Counted from the first letter of the stretch, positions 24,704 through 33,247 are shown. The stretch is DNA of 33,395 nucleotides from Burkholderiales bacterium (GCA_025352105.1 JANXUB010000176.1:1-33395); one strand, 5' to 3'. Notes: generated by a model not told the origin, from the sequence alone. Translations and numbers: made by a program.

Positions 24704-25900
24704 TTATCCCGACTTCTCAGCGCTTGCTTTGCGCATCGCGACGAGTTTTGCTTCGCGCTGCGTCTCCTCACGGTAGGCATCCAGAAAAGCAGCTCCGAAC
24801 ACACCGTAAAAATCCTGTTCAGCGTGCTTAACGATACCCTGGTAATGCGCGTCATAAGCATCCCACAACTGTGCGCGCTTCTTTGACGGTAATAGCCGAT
24901 GCGCCACCGAGTCTGACGCAAGCTCAGTCGTCAGCGTGTCTGGTGAAAATCGTTCAAGCGCAGCAACGACCGCTGCGCGCGTGCCGGCGATCACGCCAGC
25001 TTCGTGAGCGCGTAGATCGGCGAACGTCGCTCGCATCGCGGTGTCTGGCCGCATAAAACCGGGAACCTTCTTGCCGAGCGCCAGCAAAATTACGGCATCT
25101 GCATCGTGCATGAATTTGAACGGATTGTTGGCCTGTTCGGCAAACGTTGTGACGTCCGCCTGCACCTGAAACTTGGTGATTGCGCGAGCAGCTAGCAAAT
25201 CAATCGCCCCGGCAGTTGCCGCTCGCAAACAGGTACCGATCACTTCGGCTGTTTCTGCCGTAAGCCCCGCTCCACATGCGTTCGGTGGCAATCGCGCACC
25301 TTCCAGAAACGCCGCAGTTAACGGATCAACAGGAGTATCTTTTGTCGATGTCAGCGGCACTGTGGGCACTGGGGTCACAGCCGCAAGATCGCCCGCCGGA
25401 GCCAAAACCGCATTCGCCGACAGAAAATCTCGCACCGGTGGCGCGTGAGCGACCGCAGCGGAGTCAGTCAGCCCAATTGCGGCTGATAATCGAACTGCCG
25501 CGACTGCCGTGCGGCGCTCAGAACGTCGATCAAAATGCACCTCCGTGGTTGGCCCCGAGGTCATGACTTTGGCGCTTCGCTCGACAAACTCAGCACAAAT
25601 TACATAAGGTCCGATTTCGATATTGCCATCGGCTGTCACCAAGACCGATTCGCGGTAAGCGAGATCAGAATCGCCTACGCGAAGCGGAAGCGTGACGCTG
25701 GCGTTGCTAATCGTTGCATAACCCGCAGGAAACGATACGGCAGCGTGTACGCGCGAGACGCGGTTGAATGAATCGGGAAGCACAAGCGTGTTCGATTCGT
25801 CTCGGCCGATACTGCCACCCGACGCTGGAAAAGTGGCGGACAGCGGATGCGGCGGGGAGGCGCCATCAACGGTAACCACGGAAAGAACCAGCACAAGCAT
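24704..25900 (-). CDS. Second T6SS-type FHA-domain protein, paralogue of the one at 4795-5943
   Basis: A 398-residue protein with an N-terminal FHA domain (about 22-105) keeping G32-R33, S49, H52 and the SN at 65-66. Its C-terminal region (about 195-375) matches the other T6SS FHA protein in the window. Shared motifs include DLLAARAIT, EQANNPFKF, PGFMRPDTAM and AHEAGVIAG, and the end has QDFYGVFGAAFLDAY against DFHQAWGGAFVEAY. The frame has a stop just upstream of the ATG, so the start is fixed to 25900 or later. The surprising point is the location: it lies directly upstream of the multiheme cytochrome operon, whose second gene also carries an FHA domain, and no T6SS structural gene is near. 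It may have been recruited as a phosphorylation-dependent regulator or scaffold of that system. The alternative is a leftover of a lost T6SS locus. Confidence 0.85.
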   Translation of the reverse strand: MLVLVLSVVTVDGASPPHPLSATFPASGGSIGRDESNTLVLPDSFNRVSRVHAAVSFPAGYATISNASVTLPLRVGDSDLAYRESVLVTADGNIEIGPYVICAEFVERSAKVMTSGPTTEVHFDRRSERRTAVAAVRLSAAIGLTDSAAVAHAPPVRDFLSANAVLAPAGDLAAVTPVPTVPLTSTKDTPVDPLTAAFLEGARLPPNACGAGLTAETAEVIGTCLRAATAGAIDLLAARAITKFQVQADVTTFAEQANNPFKFMHDADAVILLALGKKVPGFMRPDTAMRATFADLRAHEAGVIAGTRAAVVAALERFSPDTLTTELASDSVAHRLLPSKKRAQLWDAYDAHYQGIVKHAEQDFYGVFGAAFLDAYREETQREAKLVAMRKASAEKSG

Positions 25901-25948
25901 ACTAAGTCAGAGCAGGCAAAGGACGATGCTAACGAGTATAGGCAAACC

Positions 25949-25976
25949 AACATAAAACCCATTCGATTGGAGTCAA
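25949..25976 (-). promoter_or_regulatory. Predicted sigma70 promoter of the second FHA gene
   Basis: On the minus strand, TTGACT (25976-25971) and TATGTT (25954-25949) are separated by 16 bases. Transcription would start about 42 bases before the ATG at 25900. The rest of the 226-base gap to the tRNA gene contains a 10-base palindrome (gggtcgaccc, 26078-26087) and no gene. Confidence 0.4.
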
Positions 25977-26126
25977 ACGTAGTTTCAACTTGTTGAATCT
26001 GACCACATTCAAAAATGACACAGACGTTTTCTGTGGTTCATTTTGAAAGGTACCGGCAGACGGAGCTACCGCATCCGGGGTCGACCCGCGTGCCCCCTTA
26101 AGAAAGGGATCGCGACGGTCAAAAAT

Positions 26127-26201
26127 TGGTGCCGTTTGTCGGGATTGAACTGACGACCTACCGCTTACAAGGCGGTTGCTCTACCACTGAGCTAAAACGG
26201 C
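26127..26201 (-). tRNA. tRNA-Thr (anticodon UGU)
   Basis: Read on the minus strand, the sequence folds into a full cloverleaf. It has a 7-bp acceptor stem (GCCGTTT with AAACGGC), a D-arm GCTCAGTGGTAGAGC, a 5-bp anticodon stem (ACCGC with GCGGT) around the loop CTTGTAA, and a T-arm GTCAG-TTCAATC-CCGAC. The CCA end is encoded (26129-26127). The anticodon TGT reads ACA and ACG threonine codons. It begins only 11 bases after the sspB stop codon on the same strand, so it may be transcribed with sspAB. Confidence 0.95.
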
Positions 26202-26212
26202 GAAACTTAATT

Positions 26213-26653
26213 CTACTTGATGACCTTCAAGTGGCTGACCTTGCTCTTTGCGACGACAGCGATTTTCTCGGCAGGTTTGGCCGCGTCTGTTACGTGAGCA
26301 TCGCCCGTGGCCGTGTCGGTCACTTCTGAGCCCGCAGCATCAAGCGCGGGCTGAAAGCCCATGCCGTAGCCCGTTTCTTTGGCGAAGATGCCGATCACTG
26401 CAGAGAACGGTACAGCGACCTCTTGCGAGGTGCCGTTGAAGCGCGCGTTGAACAGAGTCCACTCGTTATCCATCGTGAGCTTGTGCGTCGCTAGCGGACC
26501 GACGTTGAGCACGATCTCACCATTTTTCACGAACGCTGTCGGGACCCGTGTCAACGCGTTTACGCGCACCGCGAGGTAGGGCGTGTAGCCCTGCTCGACG
26601 CACCATTCGTACAGTGCGCGGACGAGATACGGTTTGGCGGATTGCTCGCTCAT
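26213..26653 (-). CDS. sspB: ClpXP protease specificity-enhancing factor SspB
   Basis: A 146-residue protein matching SspB, the adaptor that tethers ssrA-tagged peptides from stalled ribosomes to ClpXP for degradation. The N-terminal dimer domain (about 1-105) shows KPYLVRALYEWCVEQGYTPY, GEIVLNVGP and the substrate-binding FNARFNG region, then VPFSAVIGIFAKETGYGM. A flexible Ala/Thr/Asp-rich linker leads to a short basic C-terminal tail (VSHLKVIK) that docks on the ClpX zinc-binding domain. It lies 24 bases after sspA, as in most beta- and gammaproteobacteria, and just before tRNA-Thr. Confidence 0.96.
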   Translation of the reverse strand: MSEQSAKPYLVRALYEWCVEQGYTPYLAVRVNALTRVPTAFVKNGEIVLNVGPLATHKLTMDNEWTLFNARFNGTSQEVAVPFSAVIGIFAKETGYGMGFQPALDAAGSEVTDTATGDAHVTDAAKPAEKIAVVAKSKVSHLKVIK

Positions 26654-26677
26654 GACCAGCGACTGCGCAAACGCGCC

Positions 26678-27277
26678 CTAACGCCGCATGCCGCGTTCAG
26701 CGGGCGTCAGCGCGTCAATGAAGCCTTGACGCGAGAACAAGCGCTCAGCGTACTTGAGCACCGGTGCTGCGGCCTTCGGCAGCTCAATTTCGTAGTGCGA
26801 CAAGCGCCACAAGAGCGGAGCCAACGCAACGTCGAGCATCGAATAGTCGTCGCCCAACATATGCTTTTGTTTGTTGAACACCACCGAGATTTCGGTCAGG
26901 CGATCACGAACGGCTGAACGTGCTTTATCGGCCGTCTTTGGATTTTTGCGTTCGAGTTCTTCGACGTGAACAAAGATTTCGCGATTGAAGCGATGCAAAA
27001 ACAGACGGGCGCGACCGCGCGTTGCCGGATCGGCGGGCATCAGTTGTGGGTGAGGAAAACGCTCATCGATGTATTCGTTGATGATGTTCGACTCATGCAG
27101 GATGAGGTCGCGCTCGACTAGCACGGGCACCGTGTTGTAGGGGTTCATTACCGCGAGATCTTCGGGCTTGTTGTCGAGGTCGACATCGATGATCTGGAAA
27201 TCCATGCCTTTTTCATGCAGGACGATGCGGCACTGGTGGCTAAACGGGTCGGTGGTGCCGGAATACAAAGTCATCAT
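26678..27277 (-). CDS. sspA: Stringent starvation protein A (SspA)
   Basis: A 199-residue member of the glutathione-S-transferase fold. The N-terminal thioredoxin-like part contains DPFSHQCRIVLHEKGM and NPYNTVPVLVERDL, and the helical C-terminal part includes the HVEELE region. SspA binds RNA polymerase with sigma70 and alters promoter use in starvation and acid stress. It is cytosolic and lacks GST activity in studied species. Two adjacent ATG codons (27277 and 27274) can serve as start. The gene heads an sspA-sspB unit lying 158 bases downstream of petC, beyond the bc1 operon terminator. Confidence 0.96.
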   Translation of the reverse strand: MMTLYSGTTDPFSHQCRIVLHEKGMDFQIIDVDLDNKPEDLAVMNPYNTVPVLVERDLILHESNIINEYIDERFPHPQLMPADPATRGRARLFLHRFNREIFVHVEELERKNPKTADKARSAVRDRLTEISVVFNKQKHMLGDDYSMLDVALAPLLWRLSHYEIELPKAAAPVLKYAERLFSRQGFIDALTPAERGMRR

Positions 27278-27384
27278 AAGGCGTAAGTTCCTTCGCTCTA
27301 GAGCGACAGCGCTGCGACGCGGCGCATGGTTGGGTAAATCATTGGCCCGACTACGGAAGTAGGCCGGGTACTACAAAAAGACAT

Positions 27385-27408
27385 AAGGCAGGCGCGATGG
27401 CCTGCCTT
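27385..27408 (-). terminator. Rho-independent terminator of the petABC operon
   Basis: A perfect 9-bp stem (aaggcaggc with gcctgcctt) and 6-base loop stand 27 bases after the petC stop. On the minus strand a T-rich stretch (CTTTTTG) follows a few bases later. Confidence 0.8.
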
Positions 27409-27435
27409 GTTTTCATTCCTAAGTTCAGGAGCGAA

Positions 27436-28299
27436 TCAGTGAACGTCTTTCCAGAATTCTTTCTTCATCCAGATCGCGGCACCGAGCAGAAACGCGAGCA
27501 AAAACAGCATGATGATGCCGATCTGAATGCGCTTTGCCTTGTTCGGCTCAGCCACAAAATCCATGAAATTCACGAGGTCAGCGACGGCGATGTCGTACTC
27601 GGTCGCTGACATCTTGCCCGGCGTGGCGTTCACCAGCGTACGCACGATGTAGCTGTTCTCGACTTTGCCGTCTTTTTTGTCGGCATGGTGTTCGAACGAA
27701 GACATCGTTTGCGCAGCGATGAACGCGCCCTGCGCTTTGGCCTCGGCGTCGTGATCGGTTTTCACCTCTTTGCCATCAGCTTTGTAAACGGTCTCCACCA
27801 GCTTGTTCGTGCCTGAGAGCTCCTGCAACACATGTGGCATGCCGATGTTCGGCGAGACCAGATTGTTCCAGCCGGTATCGCGCTTGTCGTCCTGATAAAA
27901 GCCGCGCAAATACGCGCCCAGTTTTTCCGTCGAATAGCTGCGCGCCATCACTGACAAATCAGGCGGCGCGGCCCCAAACCACTCTTTGGCATCTTTTGGA
28001 TTGATCGCGGCCTTCATGACATCGCCGATTTTGTCGGTGGTGAACATAAGATTCTGCTTGATCTGATCTTCAGTGAGATGAAGGTCGGTCAAACGGTTGT
28101 AGCGCATGTACTGCGCGCTGTGGCAGTTCAGGCAATAGTTGACAAACAGGCGAGCGCCGCGTTGCAGGGACTCGCTGTCGGTACGGTCAGCCGTGACGCC
28201 AACGTACTTGATTTCGGGACCTTCGTTGGCGAATGCAGCCGACGGAATGATTGCAGCGACCGACAATGTGAGCGCGGAAAGAAGCGTTTTCAATTTCAT
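27436..28299 (-). CDS. petC: Cytochrome c1 subunit of the bc1 complex
   Basis: A 287-residue cytochrome c1. The signal peptide (about 1-25) ends at AAFAN. The single heme site is CLNCH (C56, C59, H60), followed by the family stretch SAQYMRYNRL. The Met ligand is in IGMPHVLQ (about residues 160-170), and a C-terminal helix (IMLFLLAFLLGAAIW) anchors it to the membrane. It passes electrons from the Rieske protein to a soluble cytochrome c. A longer in-frame extension to 28428 would run back into petB, so the Met at 28299, 17 bases after the petB stop, was chosen. Last gene of the petABC operon. Confidence 0.96.
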   Translation of the reverse strand: MKLKTLLSALTLSVAAIIPSAAFANEGPEIKYVGVTADRTDSESLQRGARLFVNYCLNCHSAQYMRYNRLTDLHLTEDQIKQNLMFTTDKIGDVMKAAINPKDAKEWFGAAPPDLSVMARSYSTEKLGAYLRGFYQDDKRDTGWNNLVSPNIGMPHVLQELSGTNKLVETVYKADGKEVKTDHDAEAKAQGAFIAAQTMSSFEHHADKKDGKVENSYIVRTLVNATPGKMSATEYDIAVADLVNFMDFVAEPNKAKRIQIGIIMLFLLAFLLGAAIWMKKEFWKDVH

Positions 28300-28316
28300 T
28301 ATTTTTTGCCTCGCGC

Positions 28317-29618
28317 CTAGTGCATCGTGACCCGAGCCGGTTCCGGCTTGGTCTTGTCGGCCTTGGTGTACCAGGGCATCAGGAAGAAGAACGCGAAGTA
28401 GCCAATGGTCAGGAACCGCGCCACCCAAGTGGCGCGTTCCTTCGTATCAAGAATGCTCGCCCAATCGCCAAGCTGACCCCACACCGAAGTCGGTTTCACG
28501 CCAAGGTATCCGAGCACGATGAAGCACACAATGAACATTGCAAAGAAGCTTTTGTACAGCGTGCCGCGATAGCGAATCGACTTCACGGCACCGCGGTCAA
28601 GCCATGGCAGTGCGAAGAAAATCATCGTCGCCAGACCCATGCCGATCACGCCTGGGAACTGCGACCCGAACAGCGGCGGAATAGCGCGCAGAATCGAGTA
28701 GTACGGCGTGAAATACCAGACCGGAGCGATGTGCTCAGGTGTTTTCAGCGGATCGGCCGGGATGAAGTTGTTCGCTTCAAGGAAGTAACCGCCCATGTCC
28801 GGCAGGAAGAACACGATGATCGTGAAAATCATCAGGAACACGACCACGCCGACGATGTCTTTAACCGTGTAATACGGATGGAAGGCAATGCCATCGAGCG
28901 GGATACCCGTCTTCGGATCTTTGTTTTTCTTGATCTCTACGCCGTCTGGATTGTTCGAACCAACCTCGTGCAGCGCGAGGATGTGCGCGGCGACAAGGCC
29001 AATCAACACTAGCGGCAGCGCGATCACATGAAACGCGAAGAAGCGGTTCAGCGTCGCATCGCCAATCGAATAATCACCGCGAATCCACACAGCCAGCTCA
29101 GGCCCGATAAACGGGATTGCAGAGAAGATGTTCACGATCACCTGCGCGCCCCAGAAGCTCATCTGGCCCCAAGGAAGCAGGTAGCCGAAGAACGCCTCAG
29201 CCATCAGGCAGAGGTAAATCAGCATGCCGAAAATCCACAGCAGCTCGCGCGGTTTGCGGTAGCTGCCATACATCAGGCCACGACACATGTGCAGGTAAAC
29301 CACGATAAAGAACGCTGAAGCGCCCGTCGAATGCATGTAGCGGATCAGCCAACCGTAGTCGACGTCGCGCATGATGTATTCGACCGAGCCAAACGCGTAG
29401 GCCGCGTCCGGCTTGTAGTTCATCGTGAGGAAAATACCGGTGACGATTTGCAGCACCAGCACGAGGAGCGCGAGTGAGCCAAAGTAGTACCAGAAGTTGA
29501 AATTCTTCGGTGCGTAGTATTCGGTGAGATGCTCTTTGATCATCCCGGTCATCGGGAAGCGATCATCCACCCATTTAAGGACTGGGTTGGTGAACATGGA
29601 AGTGTGATTCGAGGCCAT
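28317..29618 (-). CDS. petB: Cytochrome b subunit of the bc1 complex
   Basis: A 433-residue cytochrome b with eight predicted membrane helices. It is the quinol-oxidising core of complex III. Heme ligands are H96 and H110 (x13), and H197 and H212 (x14). The quinol-site motif, normally PEWY, is PVWY here (299-302, in HIAPVWYFTPYY), so the conserved Glu that is proposed to take part in proton release is missing. I recall the same substitution in some other beta- and gammaproteobacteria, so it is likely lineage-typical. A strong ribosome site, AAGGAGG, lies 8 bases before the ATG, inside the end of petA. The petA-petB gap is 3 bases. Confidence 0.97.
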   Translation of the reverse strand: MASNHTSMFTNPVLKWVDDRFPMTGMIKEHLTEYYAPKNFNFWYYFGSLALLVLVLQIVTGIFLTMNYKPDAAYAFGSVEYIMRDVDYGWLIRYMHSTGASAFFIVVYLHMCRGLMYGSYRKPRELLWIFGMLIYLCLMAEAFFGYLLPWGQMSFWGAQVIVNIFSAIPFIGPELAVWIRGDYSIGDATLNRFFAFHVIALPLVLIGLVAAHILALHEVGSNNPDGVEIKKNKDPKTGIPLDGIAFHPYYTVKDIVGVVVFLMIFTIIVFFLPDMGGYFLEANNFIPADPLKTPEHIAPVWYFTPYYSILRAIPPLFGSQFPGVIGMGLATMIFFALPWLDRGAVKSIRYRGTLYKSFFAMFIVCFIVLGYLGVKPTSVWGQLGDWASILDTKERATWVARFLTIGYFAFFFLMPWYTKADKTKPEPARVTMH

Positions 29619-29621
29619 GGC

Positions 29622-30212
29622 TTACGCCTCCTTTCCGTCTTGACCCACACCAATCACGAGGCTCATGCCGTCCACTTTGTAGGGTGGAATCGTGAGATTC
29701 GTGGGTGCCGGCGAGCCGGTGAAGACGCGACCTGCGAGGTCAAACTTCGAGCCGTGGCAGGGACAGTAAAAGCCGCCCGGCCAGTCGTTGCCCATTTCTC
29801 CCGGCGTGAGCTTCGCTGTGGGCGAGCAGCCGAGATGCGTGCACACGCCTTCCATGACCATCAACTCGGGCGTGATGGAGCGCGTTTTTGCGTTCACATA
29901 ATCCGGCTGCTTGGATTTTTTTGAATCCGCATCGGTGAGTTGCGAGGCAGGAATTGCCTCGAATGCGGCGACTTGTTCAGGCGTCCGCCTCATCACCCAG
30001 ACGACCTTGCCGCGCCATTCGACGTTAAGCTTTTCGCCGGGTTTCAGGGCAGAAATGTCGACTTTCACCGGTGCACCGGCTGCTTTGGCGCGCTCCGACG
30101 GAGCAAGCGAAGCGACTAATGGAGCGACGACGGCCGCCCCGGTTATTGCGCCGGGCACCGCCGCGACGGCGATGACGGTATTGCGTCTGGATTTATTAAC
30201 TGGTCCACTCAT
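29622..30212 (-). CDS. petA: Rieske iron-sulfur subunit of the bc1 complex
   Basis: A 196-residue protein holding the [2Fe-2S] cluster that takes the first electron from quinol. Ligands sit in CTHLGC (C124, H126) and CPCHGS (C150, H153); C129 and C152 form the stabilising disulfide. The N-terminus ([20 protein letters not shown]) has the twin Arg of a TAT signal that stays as the membrane anchor. It is the first gene of the petABC operon. Only a weak ribosome site precedes the ATG. Confidence 0.97.
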   Translation of the reverse strand: MSGPVNKSRRNTVIAVAAVPGAITGAAVVAPLVASLAPSERAKAAGAPVKVDISALKPGEKLNVEWRGKVVWVMRRTPEQVAAFEAIPASQLTDADSKKSKQPDYVNAKTRSITPELMVMEGVCTHLGCSPTAKLTPGEMGNDWPGGFYCPCHGSKFDLAGRVFTGSPAPTNLTIPPYKVDGMSLVIGVGQDGKEA

Positions 30213-30279
30213 TGATTGGATGTCCGCGATTCCGAAGGGTCGTTTTTTAAAGCTAGAAGAGGCCCGACGCAGGAGTCTC

Positions 30280-30295
30280 GGGGCAAAAAAGCCCC
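30280..30295. promoter_or_regulatory. Small hairpin in the petA-asd intergenic region
   Basis: The inverted repeat ggggc-A6-gcccc lies in the 294-base gap between the divergent petA and asd genes. On the minus strand it would fall in the petA leader, about 68 bases before the ATG, with a T6 loop. A candidate -10 box for petA (TAAAAT, 30331-30326) is 31 bases upstream of it, but no matching -35 box was seen. Its role, if any, is unknown. Confidence 0.3.
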
Positions 30296-30506
30296 AAGAT
30301 CATGAAAGGTCGGGAAAACCCAGAGATTTTATCTGAATCGCGCCCGCGTTTTGCGATGCCGCGACGAGCGAGGCTTTTTTGGCACGATCATCAGCCACTC
30401 AGGCCGCGACTTTGAGCAGCATCAGGCGGAATTCGAGCCCAAAATGCGATATTCTCCGCGTCCGCTGCGCCGCAGCAAAACTTATTCCACACCCTTTGAG
30501 GAAATC

Positions 30507-31655
30507 ATGTCCCTGCCCCTTCAAGTCGGCCTCGTAGGCTGGCGCGGCATGGTCGGCTCTGTGCTTATGCAACGCATGAGCACAGAGCGCGACTTTGACG
30601 CCATCGAAACTACCTTTTTCAGCACCTCTGCTGCTGGCAAAGCCGCGCCCAAGATCGACGGCTGCACGGTATTCGAACCGATTTTGAAAGACGGCAACAA
30701 CATCACTGCGCTTAAGGCGATGGACGTGATCATTACCTGTCAGGGCGGCGACTATACGAAGGCGATCTACAAGCCGCTTCGCGAGTCGGGCTGGAAAGGC
30801 CACTGGATCGATGCGTCAAAAATTCTGCGTATGCAGGACGACTCGATAATCATTCTCGACCCGATCAACATGCCGGTCATCCAGAAAGCGCTGGCCAAAG
30901 GCGTCACCAACTGGATCGGCGGCAACTGCACCGTAAGCTGCATGCTGATGGGTGTCGGCGCGTTGTACAAGGCGGGCCTCGTGGAATGGATGCAAACATC
31001 GACCTATCAGGCGGCCTCCGGCGGCGGCGCGCCGAATATGCGCGAACTGCTCACGCAATACGGCGCGCTGTATGGCGAAGTGGCGGATTTGCTCGCCGAT
31101 CCGGCCAGTGCGATTCTTGAAATTGATCGCAAGGTCGCTGCAAAACAGCATGCCTTCACGCCGGCGGAAACCGAAAACTTCCGGGGCATTCCGCTTGGCG
31201 GCAATCTCATTCCTTGGATCGACGCGGATCGCGGCGACGGCACGAGCCTTGAAGAATGGAAAGGCGGAGCAGAAACCAACAAAATCATGGGGCTGGGCGC
31301 AATGTTCGGCACGCCCGAAATTCCGATTGACTCGACCTGCGTTCGTATCGGCTCGATGCGCTGTCATGCGCAATCGCTTACGTTCAAGTTGACCAAAGAC
31401 GTGCCGCTGGCCGACATCGAATTGATGATCGCAAACGACAACGAATGGGTGAGCTTCGTCCCCAACGAACGCGAAAAAACCGAGAAAAATCTCACGGCAA
31501 TGAACGTCGCTGGCACCATGAACATCCCGGTCGGTCGCGTGCGCAAGCTTGCGATGGGACCGCAGTATCTGGGTGCGTTCACCATTGGCGATCAACTGCT
31601 GTGGGGCGCAGCCGAGCCTTTGCGGCGGATGCTGCGGATCCTCCAGGAAAGTTAG
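30507..31655 (+). CDS. asd: Aspartate-semialdehyde dehydrogenase
   Basis: A 382-residue enzyme that reduces aspartyl phosphate to aspartate semialdehyde, the branch point to lysine/diaminopimelate, threonine and methionine. NADP-binding GWRGMVGSVLMQRM lies at 11-24, the catalytic Cys is C141 in GGNCTVSCMLMG, and ASGGGAPNMRELL and GDQLLWGAAEPLRRML are also conserved. It closely follows the E. coli Asd layout (367 residues there). The frame is open back to 30351, but the ATG at 30507 aligns with the family start and is preceded by a good ribosome site (GAGGAA, 6 bases upstream). It is transcribed divergently from petABC. Confidence 0.97.
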   Translation: MSLPLQVGLVGWRGMVGSVLMQRMSTERDFDAIETTFFSTSAAGKAAPKIDGCTVFEPILKDGNNITALKAMDVIITCQGGDYTKAIYKPLRESGWKGHWIDASKILRMQDDSIIILDPINMPVIQKALAKGVTNWIGGNCTVSCMLMGVGALYKAGLVEWMQTSTYQAASGGGAPNMRELLTQYGALYGEVADLLADPASAILEIDRKVAAKQHAFTPAETENFRGIPLGGNLIPWIDADRGDGTSLEEWKGGAETNKIMGLGAMFGTPEIPIDSTCVRIGSMRCHAQSLTFKLTKDVPLADIELMIANDNEWVSFVPNEREKTEKNLTAMNVAGTMNIPVGRVRKLAMGPQYLGAFTIGDQLLWGAAEPLRRMLRILQES

Positions 31656-31750
31656 GCGAAAATGCGGGCAGCTAAGGCGGCACCGTCGTCCGTACCTGCC
31701 CTCGCCAAGCCAACATAGTCGGCCATCCGCCACAACAATAAGGACTACGC

Positions 31751-32572
31751 GTGCCGACTTCGAATGCCGCGCTTGACGCCTTTTTAGCCACAGACGAGCT
31801 TCGGCACATCACTCCGCTGAAAATGCTCGCGTTATTTCGCGACCACATACGCATTGTTCCAATCAACGCGCAGGGTGAACGTGCGTTCTTACTGTTAATG
31901 CCACGCTCGGCGAGCCTTTGGGACACGGCGCACTATCCGGAAGCAACACTCGTGATGTTCCCGGTGCTGGCGGCGGTGCATTCAGACGCCATGCTGACGG
32001 CGTGCGTGCAAGCAATACTTTTGAGTGCTGAAGGCGAGAAGTTCGTCGTCAAGACATGCGAGCGCGACGTGATTGCGGCCCTGCGCTCCGCCCTGCCGAC
32101 GCTAAGTTATCAGCGCGCGTTGTGTACCTTCACACCCGCCCACCAAGCCGAATCTAGCCTCGTCAGTGCGACGGATTTGCCGTCGACCGTGCAATTGACA
32201 GCGCACATTCCGCCAGACGCCTACCCGCTTCTCGAAGCACACGGCGTGTACAGTCACAGCGAACTTGAAACCATGTTTGCTGACGGTTCCGCCCGTTGCC
32301 TGCTGAGTCGCGTGGAGGGCGCTCCGGTGGCGATAGCGCTGAGTTTCCCCAATTCCCCCACGTTACATGAAATCGGGTCGCTCTACGTGTCGCCGCCCGC
32401 TCGACGTGCAGGCCACGCCACCGAGCTGGTGCGAGCCGCGCTGGCGCACAACGCGAGCTGTGGCCTGCGGGTTCGCTACGTGGTTGACAGCACGAATACG
32501 GCCTCCATCGATCTGGCGAAGCGCGCGGGCCTCCGCGAAGCGATGCGACTGGAACATTGGCTCGCGGCTTAA
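31751..32572 (+). CDS. GNAT family N-acetyltransferase
   Basis: A 273-residue protein whose C-terminal third (about 165-270) has the acetyl-CoA-binding fold of GNAT enzymes. It shows the strand EIGSLYVSPPARRAGHATELVRAAL (motif A, with R-x-x-G-x-A in place of the common Q-x-x-G-x-G/A) and the later NTASIDLAKRAGLRE. The N-terminal 160 residues are unlike standard GNATs and probably form a second, degenerate acetyltransferase-like half. Substrate unknown. The start is GTG, 6 bases after AAGGA (31740-31744). It lies 95 bases after asd on the same strand. Confidence 0.8.
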   Translation: MPTSNAALDAFLATDELRHITPLKMLALFRDHIRIVPINAQGERAFLLLMPRSASLWDTAHYPEATLVMFPVLAAVHSDAMLTACVQAILLSAEGEKFVVKTCERDVIAALRSALPTLSYQRALCTFTPAHQAESSLVSATDLPSTVQLTAHIPPDAYPLLEAHGVYSHSELETMFADGSARCLLSRVEGAPVAIALSFPNSPTLHEIGSLYVSPPARRAGHATELVRAALAHNASCGLRVRYVVDSTNTASIDLAKRAGLREAMRLEHWLAA

Positions 32573-32671
32573 GCAGCCAACGGGTCAACGCGCCGCAGCA
32601 GTCCTACGTTAGCTGCTCGCCGCTGACGGAACCTCTCTCAAAGCGCAGCTCAAAATCCAAGGAGAAATCTG

Positions 32672-33247
32672 ATGTCAAACAATGTGTTTCGGGCCTCACG
32701 CCGCGACTTTATGAGTGATTCCGCAAAGACCTGTGCGGTCGTGGCGGCTGCGGTGGCAGCCCCCGGCGTGTTTGCGGCGCAACTTTCAGCGGCCCCTGTG
32801 CTCGCTACAACGACGGCGTCGGGCCTGGCGATGGCGACCGTCGCCCACGCCGATTTGCTGCACGCTCTGGGCACACGCATCGGGCTCGAAATAGCCAACG
32901 AAATCGGCGGCGAAGGTGCCGATGCAGTGCCGCTCGCGTTGTCCTACACCGACAACGCAGGGCCCGCGATTGATCCACTTCAGGCGGGCATCGCTCATGC
33001 CATGGTGCTCGCTTGTGGCGCTGCGGGTGCGGCGTGTATCGAAACAAGCGCGCCTTACTCGTCAGTACTTGGGGTGGCGCTCATCAGCAACCCCGCGACA
33101 GGGCGTATGGCGCGTGTCGAAATATTTCCTGAAGCGCTGAGTCATCTCGCAATGATTCAGGAGGCAACCAACAGCGCATCGTTGCAGAAGCAGGCGGTGA
33201 TGTCGGCGAACGCCGATGTCTTTTATCGGGTGACGTACCCAAGCTAG
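32672..33247 (+). CDS. Exported protein of unknown function with TAT-like signal
   Basis: A 191-residue protein with an excellent ribosome site (AAGGAG at 32659-32664, 7 bases before the ATG). The N-terminus has SRRDFM followed by an Ala/Val-rich stretch (VVAAAVAAPGVFAA), which resembles a twin-arginine signal and suggests export of a folded or cofactor-bearing protein. The mature part is Ala/Gly-rich, with a few Cys residues around 112-120 (ACGAAGAACIE). I recognise no domain. It follows the GNAT gene by 99 bases. Confidence 0.7.
   Translation: MSNNVFRASRRDFMSDSAKTCAVVAAAVAAPGVFAAQLSAAPVLATTTASGLAMATVAHADLLHALGTRIGLEIANEIGGEGADAVPLALSYTDNAGPAIDPLQAGIAHAMVLACGAAGAACIETSAPYSSVLGVALISNPATGRMARVEIFPEALSHLAMIQEATNSASLQKQAVMSANADVFYRVTYPS

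Noticed and set aside
26078-26130. Attachment site for a mobile element at the 3' end of tRNA-Thr
   Set aside because: I looked for a second copy of the tRNA 3' end elsewhere in the window and found none by eye, and no integrase gene is present.
27436-28428. Longer cytochrome c1 starting at 28428
   Set aside because: The extension overlaps petB by more than 100 bases and precedes a normal signal peptide starting at 28299.
30351-30506. N-terminal extension of asd
   Set aside because: It has no similarity to Asd, and the family start at 30507 has its own ribosome site.
30816-31733. Long minus-strand frame opposite asd
   Set aside because: It is antisense to a gene with all Asd motifs and has no domain of its own.
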